A DNA stretch of 64,000 nt, from contig CM056742.1 of NCBI GenBank assembly GCA_029851415.1, positions 11,945,736-12,009,735 of the forward strand, in the 5' to 3' direction. Shown in pieces: positions 1 to 11,300 of the stretch. The notes under the pieces are model-generated. The model worked only from the letters and a program-made list of their open reading frames with translations. It was not told where the DNA came from and searched no databases. Every line of letters begins with the position of its first letter. Within the stretch, counting starts at the first letter, position 1. This DNA is from Eretmocerus hayati (Eukaryota; Arthropoda; Insecta; Hymenoptera; Aphelinidae). A program made the position numbers and the translations under genes.

Positions 1-209
1 CAAATCACATGAGCGATGAGCAATAAACACGGCAATGTGAAATTGTAAACGCGTCAATGGACAGAGTTAGATACTGCGATGAGAGGGAAAGAGTGAGTAG
101 ACGAACGAGAAGGATAGTGTGAAGTCAGAAAACCGAATAGCTGTGTGAGTGAGATGTGACAAGGAAAATGTACACTGCTCACGAATATCAAATGTATATA
201 ATTCTAAGA

Positions 210-407
210 TTGGCCAATGTACACAGTGAAAATTACTTGTTCGGTGCACGTTCATGGTGTCCAGAGTAGGCAGGTGGCCAATGTACAGAGGTGGCCAATG
301 TACACGGATAATTTTACATAAGAAACAATGGGCTGAAATCCGGTGCAGCGGAAAAGTGTCCAAAGTCGACAGGTGGCCAATGTACCAAGGTGGCCAATGT
401 AACAGGT
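210..407. repeat. Diverged ~99-bp tandem duplication with GTGGCCAATGTAC motif
   Basis: The motif GTGGCCAATGTAC occurs four times between about 270 and 405, with a fifth looser copy near 210. The copies fall into two larger units about 99 bp apart. Each unit starts with CGGTGCA and GTGTCCA and ends with a doubled motif (about 242-307 and 341-407). The pattern is seen directly. No coding function is evident, and the open frames here are shadows of the repeat. Confidence 0.6.
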
Positions 408-433
408 TTTACTGTACACGGCCGTAAAACCTA

Positions 434-1090
434 TTATTCGCATCCTCGTGATGATTCCGACCCTCGCCTGCGGCTCGGGCCGGAAACCCATCACTCGGAC
501 GCGAATAAAACGTTTTACGCCCTTGTATCGAAATGTACTATTTCGATAAACTGTGAGTAAAAGTCGACAAACTGTGCGCAAAGTGCACTTTTACGCACAG
601 TGTATCGAAAAACATAGTATTATACTCGGGCGCAACGGTTTTCGCTTTCTCGTGACTATTTAGGCCCTCGCCGGAGGCTCGGGATTAAAAAGTCACTCGG
701 AGTACAAAAACCATCGTTTGCGCTCTTGTATCATAATATACTATCTTCGCATCTTCGTGTTGATTCCGACATTTGCCTACGACTCAGGGTGACAACCCAC
801 CAGTCGAACGCGAAAGAAGGACGTTGGCTTCACCGACGTACAGCAAATTTTTCGCGAAGAACAAAAATTTTTCGCGCTCGACGCATAATATACTATTTCA
901 CCCTTGTATCGAAATGTAATATTTCGCATCCTCGTGTTGATACCGATCCTCGCCTACGGCTCAGTCCGGGAACCCATCAGTCCGACTACATGAAAAAAGT
1001 TTTTCCACCTTTGTATCGAAAGGTACTATTTCGACAAACTGCGCGAGAAAGTGGAAAATTAGTGCGGAAAAGACACTTTTCTGCACAACG
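434..1090. repeat. Four diverged hairpin-forming tandem units
   Basis: Related units start near 434, 640, 744 and 925. Each runs from TTCGCATCCTCGTGNTGAT through a GC-rich core (CCTCGCC...GGCTCGG) to a tail resembling CCTTGTATCGAAATGTACTA. Within a unit the first half is an imperfect reverse complement of the second (CCTCGTGATGATTCCG against CGGAAACCCATCACTCGG), so each copy can fold. The units are quite diverged, which suggests an old local amplification of a foldback element. I do not recognise the family. Confidence 0.55.
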
Positions 1091-1200
1091 TGTCGAGAAA
1101 TCTCTTCCAGCTAAGTATGGCTCTATGTGTTACTTTCTCTCGCTTGGCAATCCAATGCCGCTCTATTTCGCCTGTACCCACCACCCATTACCTTCGTAAG

Positions 1201-2969
1201 GCACTGGATGGTAGTCTCGCTGCAGGAGCGAGCTAAAGTCGAACCTGCGTCTACGAGCTTTGACATTCGAGTCAGAATTCAAATTTAATCGTAAAAGTTG
1301 TTGCTTCGTTGAAGCATGAATTGTTGCTTCGGTACAAGATCGGGCTAAAGTGGAGTCCAGCTGCATCACGCCAAAGTCAGCCCTACTACCGAACCTTATG
1401 ATTTTTGTCGGGGGTTCGACTGTCGTTTCGCCATATAGGATCTGGCTAACGCTGATTCTCGTTAATTCTGCGCCCATTGGCCTCGTTACTGTTGCCGAAA
1501 ACTGAAAATTGGGGGAAAAGACGAGTGAAGGAAGGTTGGTCCTCCATGTTCAAGGATATTTTAGATGTAACGCAGGTTTGAATCGTATCGCAATTTTTGT
1601 TCACAGTCATACGTTGTACACTTTTGATTGTGCAAGATTGAAAGTTTACAAGGTTTCGCTGAGCTAAAACCAGCCACTTGCCATAACAGTCTCTTGGTAT
1701 AAATAATTGTTTGGGCGAATTGAAATATTCCATGCAAAGACGAGAACTGCTGTGAAGCTTGCTTGATCGATAATTCGAATCCGTGCTAGCGTAAAACCAA
1801 ACTTCCTAAAGCACATAGCTATCGATAATTCTCTTATCCAAGTTTTTTGTGGATAGAATAAGCAAAATTGATTTCACTCCGACCTGGTTAGACTAATACT
1901 TATTCATAGAGAGGTTTTTGTAAAGTAGCAATTTTTGGTATCAATCTAAAGAATTAACTAAACTAAGCACATAATTTCCAGGATATGAGAGCAAATTTGT
2001 TTGGCCGATTCATATGGAGTATAATACAATGCTATGATGATTTATTATCAACTATTCAGCTCCTGAAAATTGGGCATAACATTCGAAATTGAAAAATTTT
2101 TCGGAAATTCTGATATTCCATCCAGTTTAAATGAAAGAATGGCCACATCACAATATTCATTCTTCTGATAGTTGGGATTACGAACCGTTGTACTTTTCAA
2201 TTGATTCATTGATTCTTCCAGTAATATCAAATAAAGGTACCCCTAAGTTGGAGCCAATGAATATCATCAGTGTGAAAAATATGCCTTCCGCAATTGAACC
2301 TCGAATATCGATGTGAATCATTCCGATTGAGCTGGTTAAGGCCGTATAAAGAAGTCGAATCTATTGTGTAATCAATCAATCATCTTGCCGGGACTTAAAA
2401 CCCATTCTGCATTCATGAGATCATATTCGTTCATTCAATTCAAGCTGCCTGCGAACTAGATTTGAAAATTTTCCTCTTTTTTTCAGTGTTGACTTTCGAT
2501 GGAGTGGAAGAAATTATGTTTCGAAGAAATTGATTGTACGTATGTAGAGTTTACGTGTTTGTAGATTGACTGAACATATTTGATGATTTAATTGTGTTAC
2601 GATATCTTCTGTTTGCTCTTCAACGAAATCCCCAGTACAAATGCTAGTTTATGCATATTACCCTATACTTCCCGTTGAACTCGATCATTGTAATGATCGA
2701 TCTGTACAATGTGGGAGATTTTTCTTCACGTCAATTAAAATTATGATCAGGTAAGGTTTGACTGGCCGATTAAGACTAAAAAGCACTGATGCCACATTGT
2801 ATTTTTTTAAATTGGGTCGAAACCAATCAATGTAAACTTTTTCTTCCAAATCGTGAGAATTCAAGTCATTTGGATTGGAAAATTTCTCCTGTGCGAGTGT
2901 TTTCATCGGTACTAGCACAATTGCTCCGCTCGCTTACGCTTGCTACGTCCACGGGTTTTTGGAGAGAGC
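1201..2969. other. AT-rich stretch without supported gene
   Basis: I see nothing here that I can support as a gene. The short open frames (about 60-105 codons) show no recognisable domain and lack paired splice signals. Confidence 0.4.
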
Positions 2970-3221
2970 TTAATACGTTCGCTGCAGTGGCGGGACCCAC
3001 GGGTGGGTCCCGCGATTTTTCATTTTCCAATCTCATCCAGGTCGTAATGACTCGAAAAATATATTCAGTAAGAACTTTCCAATGTGATTTACTCTGTCTG
3101 GGGCTCAACCAACGAACCAAAAAAAGTTTGCTCCGAACCAAGCATTTTTACCAGGAAGCGGGGGTCCAGTTCACGAGAGAAATAAAATCCCGAAAAACCG
3201 GCTCCGCAACGAACGTGTTAA
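2970..3221. mobile_element. piggyBac-like miniature element with TTAA ends
   Basis: A 252-bp segment is bounded by TTAA at 2970-2973 and 3218-3221. Inside the TTAA the ends are inverted and similar: TACGTTCGCTGCAG on the left, and CACGTTCGTTGCGG when the right end is read in reverse complement. Next to the left end is a perfect palindrome, GGGACCCACGGGTGGGTCCC (about 2991-3010). TTAA target duplication is the hallmark of piggyBac transposons, which often carry subterminal palindromes. There is no transposase, so this would be a non-autonomous copy. The terminal similarity is short, so chance is not fully excluded. Confidence 0.5.
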
Positions 3222-3595
3222 ATAGTCGATTCGTAAAAATGTTCAATAAATTTTTGCTTCTGAGAAGATGTAAATTATCCTTCAAATTATGGTACATCCG
3301 TCAAGTCACGTGCAAAATCACAATAACGATCAGTTGCAAATTGGGTATGTCTTTGTGTATGGTAACATGACCAAATCCATCAAACACACTCCATGAATGA
3401 TGTGAGCGTTGTGTCTTTTTATCCAGTGACCGAGCATTTTCAAGGCCATGGTCCATGTTTCAGTCGTCTTGCGATTGTTACTCAGTTTGATGATGTGTTG
3501 CATAGATTTCTTTAACCCATTCGTACAAACTCTAGGACGTGTGAACAATACATGCCAATGATCGTCTAATCTCAATCCTTAGCTGACACACATAT
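3222..3595. other. Intergenic spacer
   Basis: AT-rich sequence between two repeats. I see no gene or further structure in it. Confidence 0.35.
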
Positions 3596-4379
3596 ACTAC
3601 CGCTTATAAATTCGTGAACGGTGAATGCACGTTCCGCCTCATTTCGAGAAGCGATATCTCAGACTCTATGCATCGTAGGACAATTCTGAAAAAAGCATCT
3701 TAAAGAACAAAAAAATGCTAATGGTTTTCAATGGTTTCGATGATCTCTATCGTTCTTTTCAAAGGTACTAGATGCTGGCCAAAAATGAGAAATCTACGGA
3801 AATTTTCACTTTCATTGATACACCTGCAGTTTTGCTGCAAATAAAGATACGGCAATTCTGCAAACGGCATCTTGTAGAGCAGAAAAAATTCTATGTGTAA
3901 CCATTTTTTGATTATTTTTTCCGTTACGCAAGTGAGAGCATACCAGGTGTCAAAACACCCGAAATGATAGTTTTTCACCGGAATCGGCATGGAAAACGGC
4001 AAAAACCATCATTTTAGGTGTTTTGACAGCTCGTACGTTTTCGCACGTGGAACCTGAAAAATAATCAAAAGATAGCTACACATAGCATTTTTTCTGCTCT
4101 ACAAGATGCCGTTTGCAGAATTGCCGTATTTTTATTTGCAGCAAAACTGCAGGTGTATCAATGAAAGTGAAAATTTCCGTAGATTTCTCATTTTTGGCCA
4201 GCATCTAGTACCTTTGAAAAGAACGATAGAGATCATCGAAACCACTGGAAAGTTAGCATTTTTTCTGTTCTTCAAGATGATTTTTTCAGAATTGTCCTGC
4301 GATGCATAGAGTCTGAGATATCGCTTCTCGAAATGAGGCGGAACGTTTGTTCACCGTTCACGAATTTATGAGCGGTAGT
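3596..4379. repeat. Foldback inverted repeat, arms about 370 bp
   Basis: The outer ends read ACTACCGCTTATAAATTCG (from 3596) and CGAATTTATGAGCGGTAGT (to 4379). The arms stay alignable to a centre near 3990, where GTCAAAACACC pairs with GGTGTTTTGAC. The same peptide-like open frame appears on the minus strand of the left arm and the plus strand of the right arm, a symmetry artefact and not a gene. The arms carry scattered substitutions, so this is not a very young palindrome. It is probably a foldback or MITE-type element of unknown family. Confidence 0.75.
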
Positions 4380-4801
4380 GTAGGTCGTTTTGACCCAAGG
4401 CTTTTGTCATGAAATTGCCATGCTCGCAGTGCAAAGTTTTGCGGGTTTAACATACAAGAATATTCATTGATAAACTGAAGGATCACATCTCTGAAGAATA
4501 TTTTCTAACTTTGAATCCACAAATACGATGGAAATAATACATTCAGGCATTTTTTTAGGTTCTCAATAGGGCCGGTCCGTCATCTCTGTCCGCCCTGAAT
4601 ACATTTTTATACAGGGGTTTGATGATACATTTTTGCACTGAGCGCGTATGTCTATTTCGGTCACTGGGGCAAACTCGCACTGCTTTTTTCGCATCCGCGG
4701 GGTGATGGCTTTATCACGAGGGTAAATTAATGAGGTTATAGCTAGATTATGAGCGATTTGTTTTCGGCTTGGGTCGCAGACGATGGTCGAAATGATCGCT
4801 C

Positions 4802-5697
4802 GAAAGGTCTTCAAAAAAATTGACCAAAACATGTCTTGACAAAATTTTGTGATAATAGACGTCCCCCTAGAGAATAAACGCAAATAAAAACAATTCAATT
4901 TCGCAAAAAACCAATTTTTCTAAATATCTCAAAAGCCTCTATTTCAATGTATAATATTGTGTTATTCACGACAGAATGTTTCTTAGCTTTGTTCCTACAT
5001 CGTTTCTTCCGCGTTTTATTGGTGAATGTAACCTCTTCGGTTGAAAAAAAAGTTTCCCTGCGCATGCGCAAGAAACTAGGCTGCTGGAATCAATCTCATT
5101 GAAGAACCAAGGAAATTCCCCACAGAATGATTTCTTGGTAGAGTCAATTTGGTGCACTGAGCCCAAAGTTACCGGGTCTGAATGATAATGACACATCTAA
5201 TACTCGAGTCATCGCGACAATAATGGGGAATTCAATTGTGCGAGATTCGGATTGCCCCTCTAAAGCATGCTTCATCACCAATAGGATGTAACTTTGGGTC
5301 TAGTGCACCCAATTGGCTTCGCCAGATGGTTATTTCGAATGATATTTCCTTAGGTCCTCAATAAAATGGGTTTCGTTTCAGCAGCCTGAATTCCTGCACA
5401 TGCACAGGGAAATTAATTTTTCCACTGAACAGGCTCAAAACATCGCTAGAACGTAAAAAAAAACGGTGTCAGGCCCAGAACAAAATTTGGACCATGTTTT
5501 CCTGAAACAGCAATACAATCTCTATCAAAACAACATTCTACATCGAAGTATGGAGTTTTGAAATTTAAATATAAATGGGTTCTTGCGAGATTGAATTGTT
5601 TATGCTTTTCACGTTTATTGCTCCAAGGAGATGACCGTGACCTCAAAAAAATTTTGTCAAGATGTATTCCGATTGGTTCATCCAATACCTTTCCAAT
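4802..5697. repeat. Degenerate long inverted repeat
   Basis: Several blocks pair across a centre near 5240. TCTTGACAAAATTTT (about 4834) pairs with a block at 5651-5664. GAATAAACGCAAATAAAAAC (about 4871) pairs near 5600-5625. TTTCCCTGCGCATGCGCA (about 5053) pairs with the TGCACATGCACAGGGAAA block near 5395. GTGCACTGAGCCCAAAGTTAC (around 5153) pairs with GTAACTTTGGGTCTAGTGCAC near 5287. Identity between blocks is only moderate, which suggests an old foldback element. No gene is contained. Confidence 0.6.
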
Positions 5698-5756
5698 GCC
5701 GTGAACTGCGTGGCCGTATTTCGCGTCAAAAGGGAACTACATTTATTTTAGTGGAA

Positions 5757-5950
5757 TAGTACATTATTGCCCTGGGCGCGTACGCCCAGTTCGGGCGCTA
5801 GGACACTTTATTTCCCGAGGGAAGCGAGGGAAATAAGTCCTCCGCGCCCGAAATGGGCCTGCGAGCACAGGGCAATAATGATTTTTCATCATGAGAACCC
5901 TGAAACCGCATTTGAATGCGGCCTTCTAAGGTTAGAATGATGAAAAAAGA
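5757..5950 (+). repeat. Hairpin module, copy of a local family
   Basis: CATTATTGCCCTGGGCGCG at the left pairs with the CAGGGCAATAATG block ending about 5880. The inner arms TTTATTTCCC and GGGAAATAA close on a short GA-rich loop. A second small imperfect palindrome of about 56 bp follows (5887-5946). The same two-part structure occurs inverted at 6298-6490, and the first arm also occurs alone near 4630-4680. The repeat is seen directly; its class is unknown. Confidence 0.6.
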
Positions 5951-6297
5951 TTGATATTCTTCCCTTGGAACACTATCAAAAAAAAAAAATCTCCAGTGAC
6001 ACATTATTTAGGCCCTACAGGATATGAAAAGTTCTTCTTTTGGATTATAAAATCGATTAGGGGTGGTGGAAAAACAAACTGAGACATGTCTGAAATTCGT
6101 GATCCACTTTCGCGCGGAATCACTCATGCATTTTTCCAATACCTGTAAATATCATCTTCGTAATCAATTTTTCTATGAACTGCATAATATTGAAACATTC
6201 CTTTTGAATCTACATTTTGATATGCAATATCTATATAATTTTTTTTTTCAATAATATTATAATGAATGAGACAGCCGTTGCTTTTCATTTGATAATA

Positions 6298-6490
6298 CAT
6301 TTTTCATTACTCTAACCTAAAAATGCCGCGTTTGAACAGAATTTTAGGGTTCTCGTAATGAAAAAATATATCCGCACTTCGCTTGCAAGCCCATTTTGGG
6401 CACTGGAGAACATGTCTGTCTCGCTTCGCTCGACAGACAAACTGTCCTAGTGCCCAAAATGGGCTACCGCGCTCAGTACGGAAATATACT
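6298..6490 (-). repeat. Hairpin module, inverted copy
   Basis: This copy starts with the small palindrome (CATTACTCTAACCT ... AGGGTTCTCGTAATG, about 6304-6355). A larger hairpin follows, with arms GCCCATTTTGGGCACT and AGTGCCCAAAATGGGC and the inner pair TGTCTGTC / GACAGACA. In reverse complement it matches the order and sequence of the module at 5757-5950. The minus-strand open frame across it is a shadow of the repeat. Confidence 0.6.
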
Positions 6491-6940
6491 ATTATTTCTT
6501 CATCCACGCTGATAGGGTGATGAAGAATTTCCCAATACCTAGATCTCTGGCTCAGTAAAATTAAAGAACTCCAGGATTCAGATGGATCCATGTATCTCTG
6601 ACGAGACTTGATAGTGCCTCTAACAGATGTTGGTAAATACTGATCACTTTTGAATGAGATTGCAAATACAAAAATAGAACATTCACCTGAATTTAGTAAA
6701 AATTCAATAAGCAATGACACAAATATCAAATCGTCGATGACAAACTTCATCAAATATGAAATATCTGTGCAATTACATAATCTTTTAGCATAATTTTGAT
6801 CTCTATTGAACTATTGACAGCTCAAAAAATTCCTGCTCTATGGGAAATCATAGTGGATCGAACTGAAACTGTAAACATCATATAAGAATGATGTCAAGAG
6901 TCAAGATCTGGTAAATTTTCACCTCTCAAATCTCTGATAT
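6491..6940. other. Spacer before LTR element
   Basis: AT-rich sequence up to the target site of the LTR retrotransposon. I see no gene in it. Confidence 0.35.
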
Positions 6941-6944
6941 CTTA
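6941..6944. other. Target-site duplication, left copy (CTTA)
   Basis: CTTA directly precedes the left LTR, and the same four bases follow the right LTR at 13012-13015. A 4-bp duplication is usual for Ty3/Gypsy integrases. Confidence 0.85.
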
Positions 6945-7349
6945 TGTTAGAGACACTTCTGTCTCTAAGAATAACTCAGAAGATTCACTCAAATAAAAGT
7001 ATTTATTCAACTAAGTACAGGATCGTTCACGAGCTACCGGCACTATTGCCACACAATCAGATACAATTAAATTGGCACCTTGCCACTAAATATTATACGG
7101 CACACTTGCCACTAAACTAAGTACACAACGGCCTTCGCCAAACTTGTCGGCTCCAGGAGCCCTCGATACCCGTTCACCAGGTCACGGCCTTCGCCCCCGC
7201 CCGTACTTGATCGCGGCCCGCCAAGTTCTCTCGAGCCTCCCTCGCGCGCACGCCCTCGTCCATCCGGTGGCGCCGCCACTCCATACGCACATACACATAC
7301 ATGTCGCCCTATACGCATACATATATTCGTGGACATACTCTCTCTAACA
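6945..7349 (-). repeat. 3' LTR of the retrotransposon
   Basis: In element orientation this is the downstream LTR. It begins and ends with the perfect 9-bp inverted terminus TGTTAGAGA / TCTCTAACA. It is identical to the other LTR except at 7145. Inside it are AATAAA on the minus strand and several short TTGCCACTAAA-like repeats. The purine content just inside it (7350-7380) is not a clear polypurine tract. Confidence 0.95.
7002..7007 (-). terminator. Poly(A) signal in the LTR
   Basis: AATAAA on the minus strand (TTTATT on plus) lies in the LTR in a plausible position to direct 3'-end formation of the genomic transcript. The equivalent copy in the other LTR is at 12664-12669. This is inferred from position and motif only. 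Confidence 0.5.
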
Positions 7350-7406
7350 TTCGGCCATCCTACGCGAGCTTGGTCCTCCAAGCTTCCAGATAGAAGGTGT
7401 AAAAAT

Positions 7407-8387
7407 CTAATCGGATACAAAATCATCAAGCTTGCTCGGTTTCTTGCGCTGTCTCAAACTTTTACGTACATCAGTAGCATTGCTCGTCGAAACGGCATTC
7501 TGTGCTTGTTCATCATTATCATTTGCACTTTCATCATCTCCACTCATAACGGAATCATTTTGCACAACAATTTCATCCTCAGATTCAGACTCAGACTCAC
7601 TATTATCCCCATCCTCAATAGGACATCCACGCCAAATTCTCAGCTGACTTACATGCGCTGTTGTCCCCTGTTTTAAATCAACTTTCTTACTCAGACTCTG
7701 AACTCTATACGTATCAGATGGAAGAACTTGAGTGATCACAAGTGGTCCCTTATTCTTGGGTTGCAACTTCGTCGATTCACCGGTTGCTACACGATTTGCC
7801 TTCATGAAAACTATGTCACCCACTGAAAATTTAACATTTTTAACCCTCGACTTATCGTAACGTTCCTTTGAATTATGCTGTTCGACCTCAATTTTCTCTC
7901 GAATCTCGTCTCTAAGTTCACCAGGAATCTTGTACTGTTCCGAATCTACCGTCAGATCTCTAGCTAGCCCATCTTTGAAACGCGGAATGTACCCGTATAA
8001 CATCTCGAATGGAGTTCGGCCCGTCGTCTTGTTTACGGAAGTATTCAGGTCCCGTTCAATTTTCCCAAGGTTTTTATCCCAATCGAGACCATCAAAATCT
8101 ATCAAATTAGCTTTTAAAGCCGGAAGTATCGTTTGGTTCAATCGTTCAACAAGCCCGTTCGCCTGTGGATGACGACTTGAATTGAGCGTGTGCTTAATGC
8201 CATTTTCATTGCAAAATTTCTCAAAAACTTCTGATGCATACGCGACTCCTCGGTCAGTTATAAAACGCACAGGTGCTCCGAATCTATCTACGACTTTCTG
8301 CATGTGACGGACGGTTGTCTTCGCTTTCACATCTTTTACTGCGAAAAGTAGAGCAAATCTAGTCAAGTTACAAATGGCAGCTAATAT
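7407..8387 (-). pseudogene. pol: Integrase C-terminal part of gag-pol, after in-frame stop
   Basis: This frame continues directly, in the same phase, from the TAA at 8388-8390 to a TAG at 7407-7409. It carries the rest of the integrase. The second catalytic Asp lies in FITDRG, and the catalytic Glu in NGLVERLNQT preceded by SSRHPQA. A GPY/F-type module follows (GPLVITQVLPSDTYRV), then an acidic Ser/Glu/Asp-rich tail and a basic end (RKSLRQRKK). There is no convincing independent ATG start at the right place, so it is the stranded second half of one polyprotein. Without readthrough of the stop it would not be made. It lies immediately inside the 3' LTR. Confidence 0.85.
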
Positions 8388-11300
8388 TTACTTATTCCCA
8401 AGTTTTGACGTAACAAACGGACCAAGATGATCCACATTCATAACTTCAAACGGCCTTTTGCCCGGAGTAATGGGGTGCAGTTCCCCAGCCTGCTTACCCG
8501 CCTTATGCTTGGCCAACAAACACTCGACACACGAAGCAATATGTCTTCTGACATAGTTTCTCATTTTTGGAAAATAGTAAAACTCTTTGATTCTATCCAC
8601 TGTTTTATCTACCCCAAAATGGCTCGACAGATCGTGATTCTTGATCACTAACGCCTTACGCATTGCACGCGGAACTACATAGAAATCTTTGTAATCATCA
8701 GGACCGTCTCCCGTTCTTTCTCGCTTGTAAAGTAACCCATTCTTCAACACAAACTCATGCACTTCACTCTTCTCACGCTCAGTACGATCGCTTACATTCT
8801 TCTCTAATATTTGGATTTTTCTTAACAAGTCATCATCAATACGCTGATACATTAAAATTTCATCTTCTCTCACTGTCACATTAAACATAGTAGCATCATC
8901 AAGACTCACACCACACTCTTCTACTGGCGCTCGTGAGAGAGCATCTACATGTTGCATCTTTTCTCCAGCACGGTGAATTATAGTATAATCAAAATCTGCT
9001 ATCGATGCTAACCAACGAATGATCTGGGGACTCTTCTGTTTCATGGAATTGATATAAATAAGTGCCTGACAATCCGTGATGACTGTAAAGGGTATGCTTA
9101 TCAACAAATTTCTCAATCTATCTAACGCCCAAACAATGGCCAAAAGTTCTAATTTACTCGAATGATAAGCTTTCTCTACGTCTGAAGTACGTCGACTTAT
9201 TGCATAAACAATGTGCATCAATTTATCATTTCCTTCTTGCAAAAGCATGGCACCAAGTCCATCACAGGACGCGTCGGTGTGGATCTCAGTCCTATTAGAC
9301 TTCGGATTATAATGAGCAAGTATCGGACTTGAACTCAACTTTTCTTTGATTGCTCGGAATGCTTCGTCTTGCCGGTCAGACCATACAAAAGTGTTATTTT
9401 TCTTCAAAAGATCAATGAGTGGAGCAGCTAATTTAGCAAAATTTGGGACAAATCTACGGAAAAAGCTTGCCATCCCGTGGAAGCGGCGTACTTCATGAAT
9501 ATTGCGCGGTGTAGGGAATTCGCGAATTGCAACTATCTTCTTACTGCCCGGCCCAATGCCATCTTTACTAATGCGCAACCCTAGGTACTCAACTTCTTCT
9601 ACACCAAAATAGCACTTCTTAAGATTCAATGTCAAATGAGCTTTCTTTAACTCTATCAAAACTATCTCAAATCTTTGCATTAATTGAGACCAAATCAAGG
9701 CAAAAATACATGCATCATCCACACATATCAACATAATCCTATTGCGCAAATGGCCAAAAACCTTATACATTAATTCAGCAAAATAAACTGGTGCATTCAT
9801 CAAACCAAAAATTGATCGGGTAAATTGCCCTCTATCATCAGGCGTCACTACCGCTGTTTTCGCTTTAGCTGCTTCAGATAATGGAACTTGTAAGAATCCT
9901 TGAGCAAGATCTAGAGTTATGAAAAGGCATGCGCCATGAAGAAATTCAAGGCCATCATCGAATGGGGGAATTGGAAAAACTTTACGAACCGTATTATTAT
10001 TCAGCCTGCGAAAATCTACTACTAGCCTCCATGACCCATCGGCCTTTTTAACTAGCATACACGGGCTGCCGTACGGAGATGTCGCATCCTCAAATATTTT
10101 GGCTTGTCTGTAACCGGCAAAAATTTTCCGCATAGCCTCTCTTTGCTCTGCGCTAGCTTTGTATGCTCGAGAATACACAGGTTGACTTCCTGGCTTCTCC
10201 TCAATGTCCATCTCAATTAAATCGGTACATCCTAATTCACTCTCATCCAACGCAATACACTCACGATAATCATTAAGCATAGCTAAAAGTCCACGAATTT
10301 GATCTGGCGTCACATTAGGTCCTACATTCACATCATTCTCTACAATTGGTCTACGTATTGGCTCTTCAGATGGATCTGAATTCAAAAGTAGAACGCGGTC
10401 ATTTAAACATTCATCAAAAGAAAGTGTGATTTCCTTATCACTTGGATTATAAAACGGTATTTCAAATGTTTCACCACAAGATTTGACTTGAATGAATTTC
10501 ATCGAAGCTGGTCCGATACTGATAGATTCATCGGATGCCACATCAAAAACGTCACTTTGCTCAACATTCGCTTCCGGATAAATAGAAAACAATTTTTCAT
10601 TCTGAACAAATTCGAAAACATCGCCACTCTTATAATACGAAACATGGGGTAAGTCTGTAAAAGTCCTCCCTATAATTATGTCACACGGTTGCACATCATC
10701 AGGCACAACGCGAAAAATTATATCGTCCGCCGTACACTGGTCGGCAGTCAATGTGCCACGCACTATTCCGCTTGATTTTACTTCATTACCGGATTTTCCA
10801 AATCCAACTAAAATACTAGAAATCGGTATAAATTTGAGCCCGTGCTCAAGCATAACTGACGCCTTAATTGTGCAGTCGGAGCTGCCAGGATCAACTAGAC
10901 TTTTGAGTCCTTGGGCCTCATCTAACTTAACCATTTTTACATACTTAGACACTGTCTTATGCCCATCCGGCGCAACAAATTTCATTTCCGCTTCTGGCAA
11001 TTTCACAGAATTTTCAGATTTCGGACAAAATTTCGCGATATGACCCGGTCCACCGCACGTATAGCACGTCGTCTCACGCTTCTTAGTACAGTATTTAGCG
11101 TAATGCCCTTTTTCTGAGCATCGGTAACACGTATCACTTTTCACAGAACTTTCGGCACTCGCGTTTGATTGACCGGCACTACCCTGCTGGTTGCTTCGCT
11201 GAGTTGTCGTTGAACTGCTGTCCGCCCTGCCGCTAGTTGTCGCTGCTGTCCCGGGAGCTTTCCTTGCTGCACCAATCCTATCGGAGAGCGCCGATTCAAG

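Noticed and set aside
7112..7429. Minus-strand open frame inside the left LTR, repeated at 12774-12998
   Set aside because: It lies in the LTR and is present only because both LTRs are copies. It has no protein-like features.
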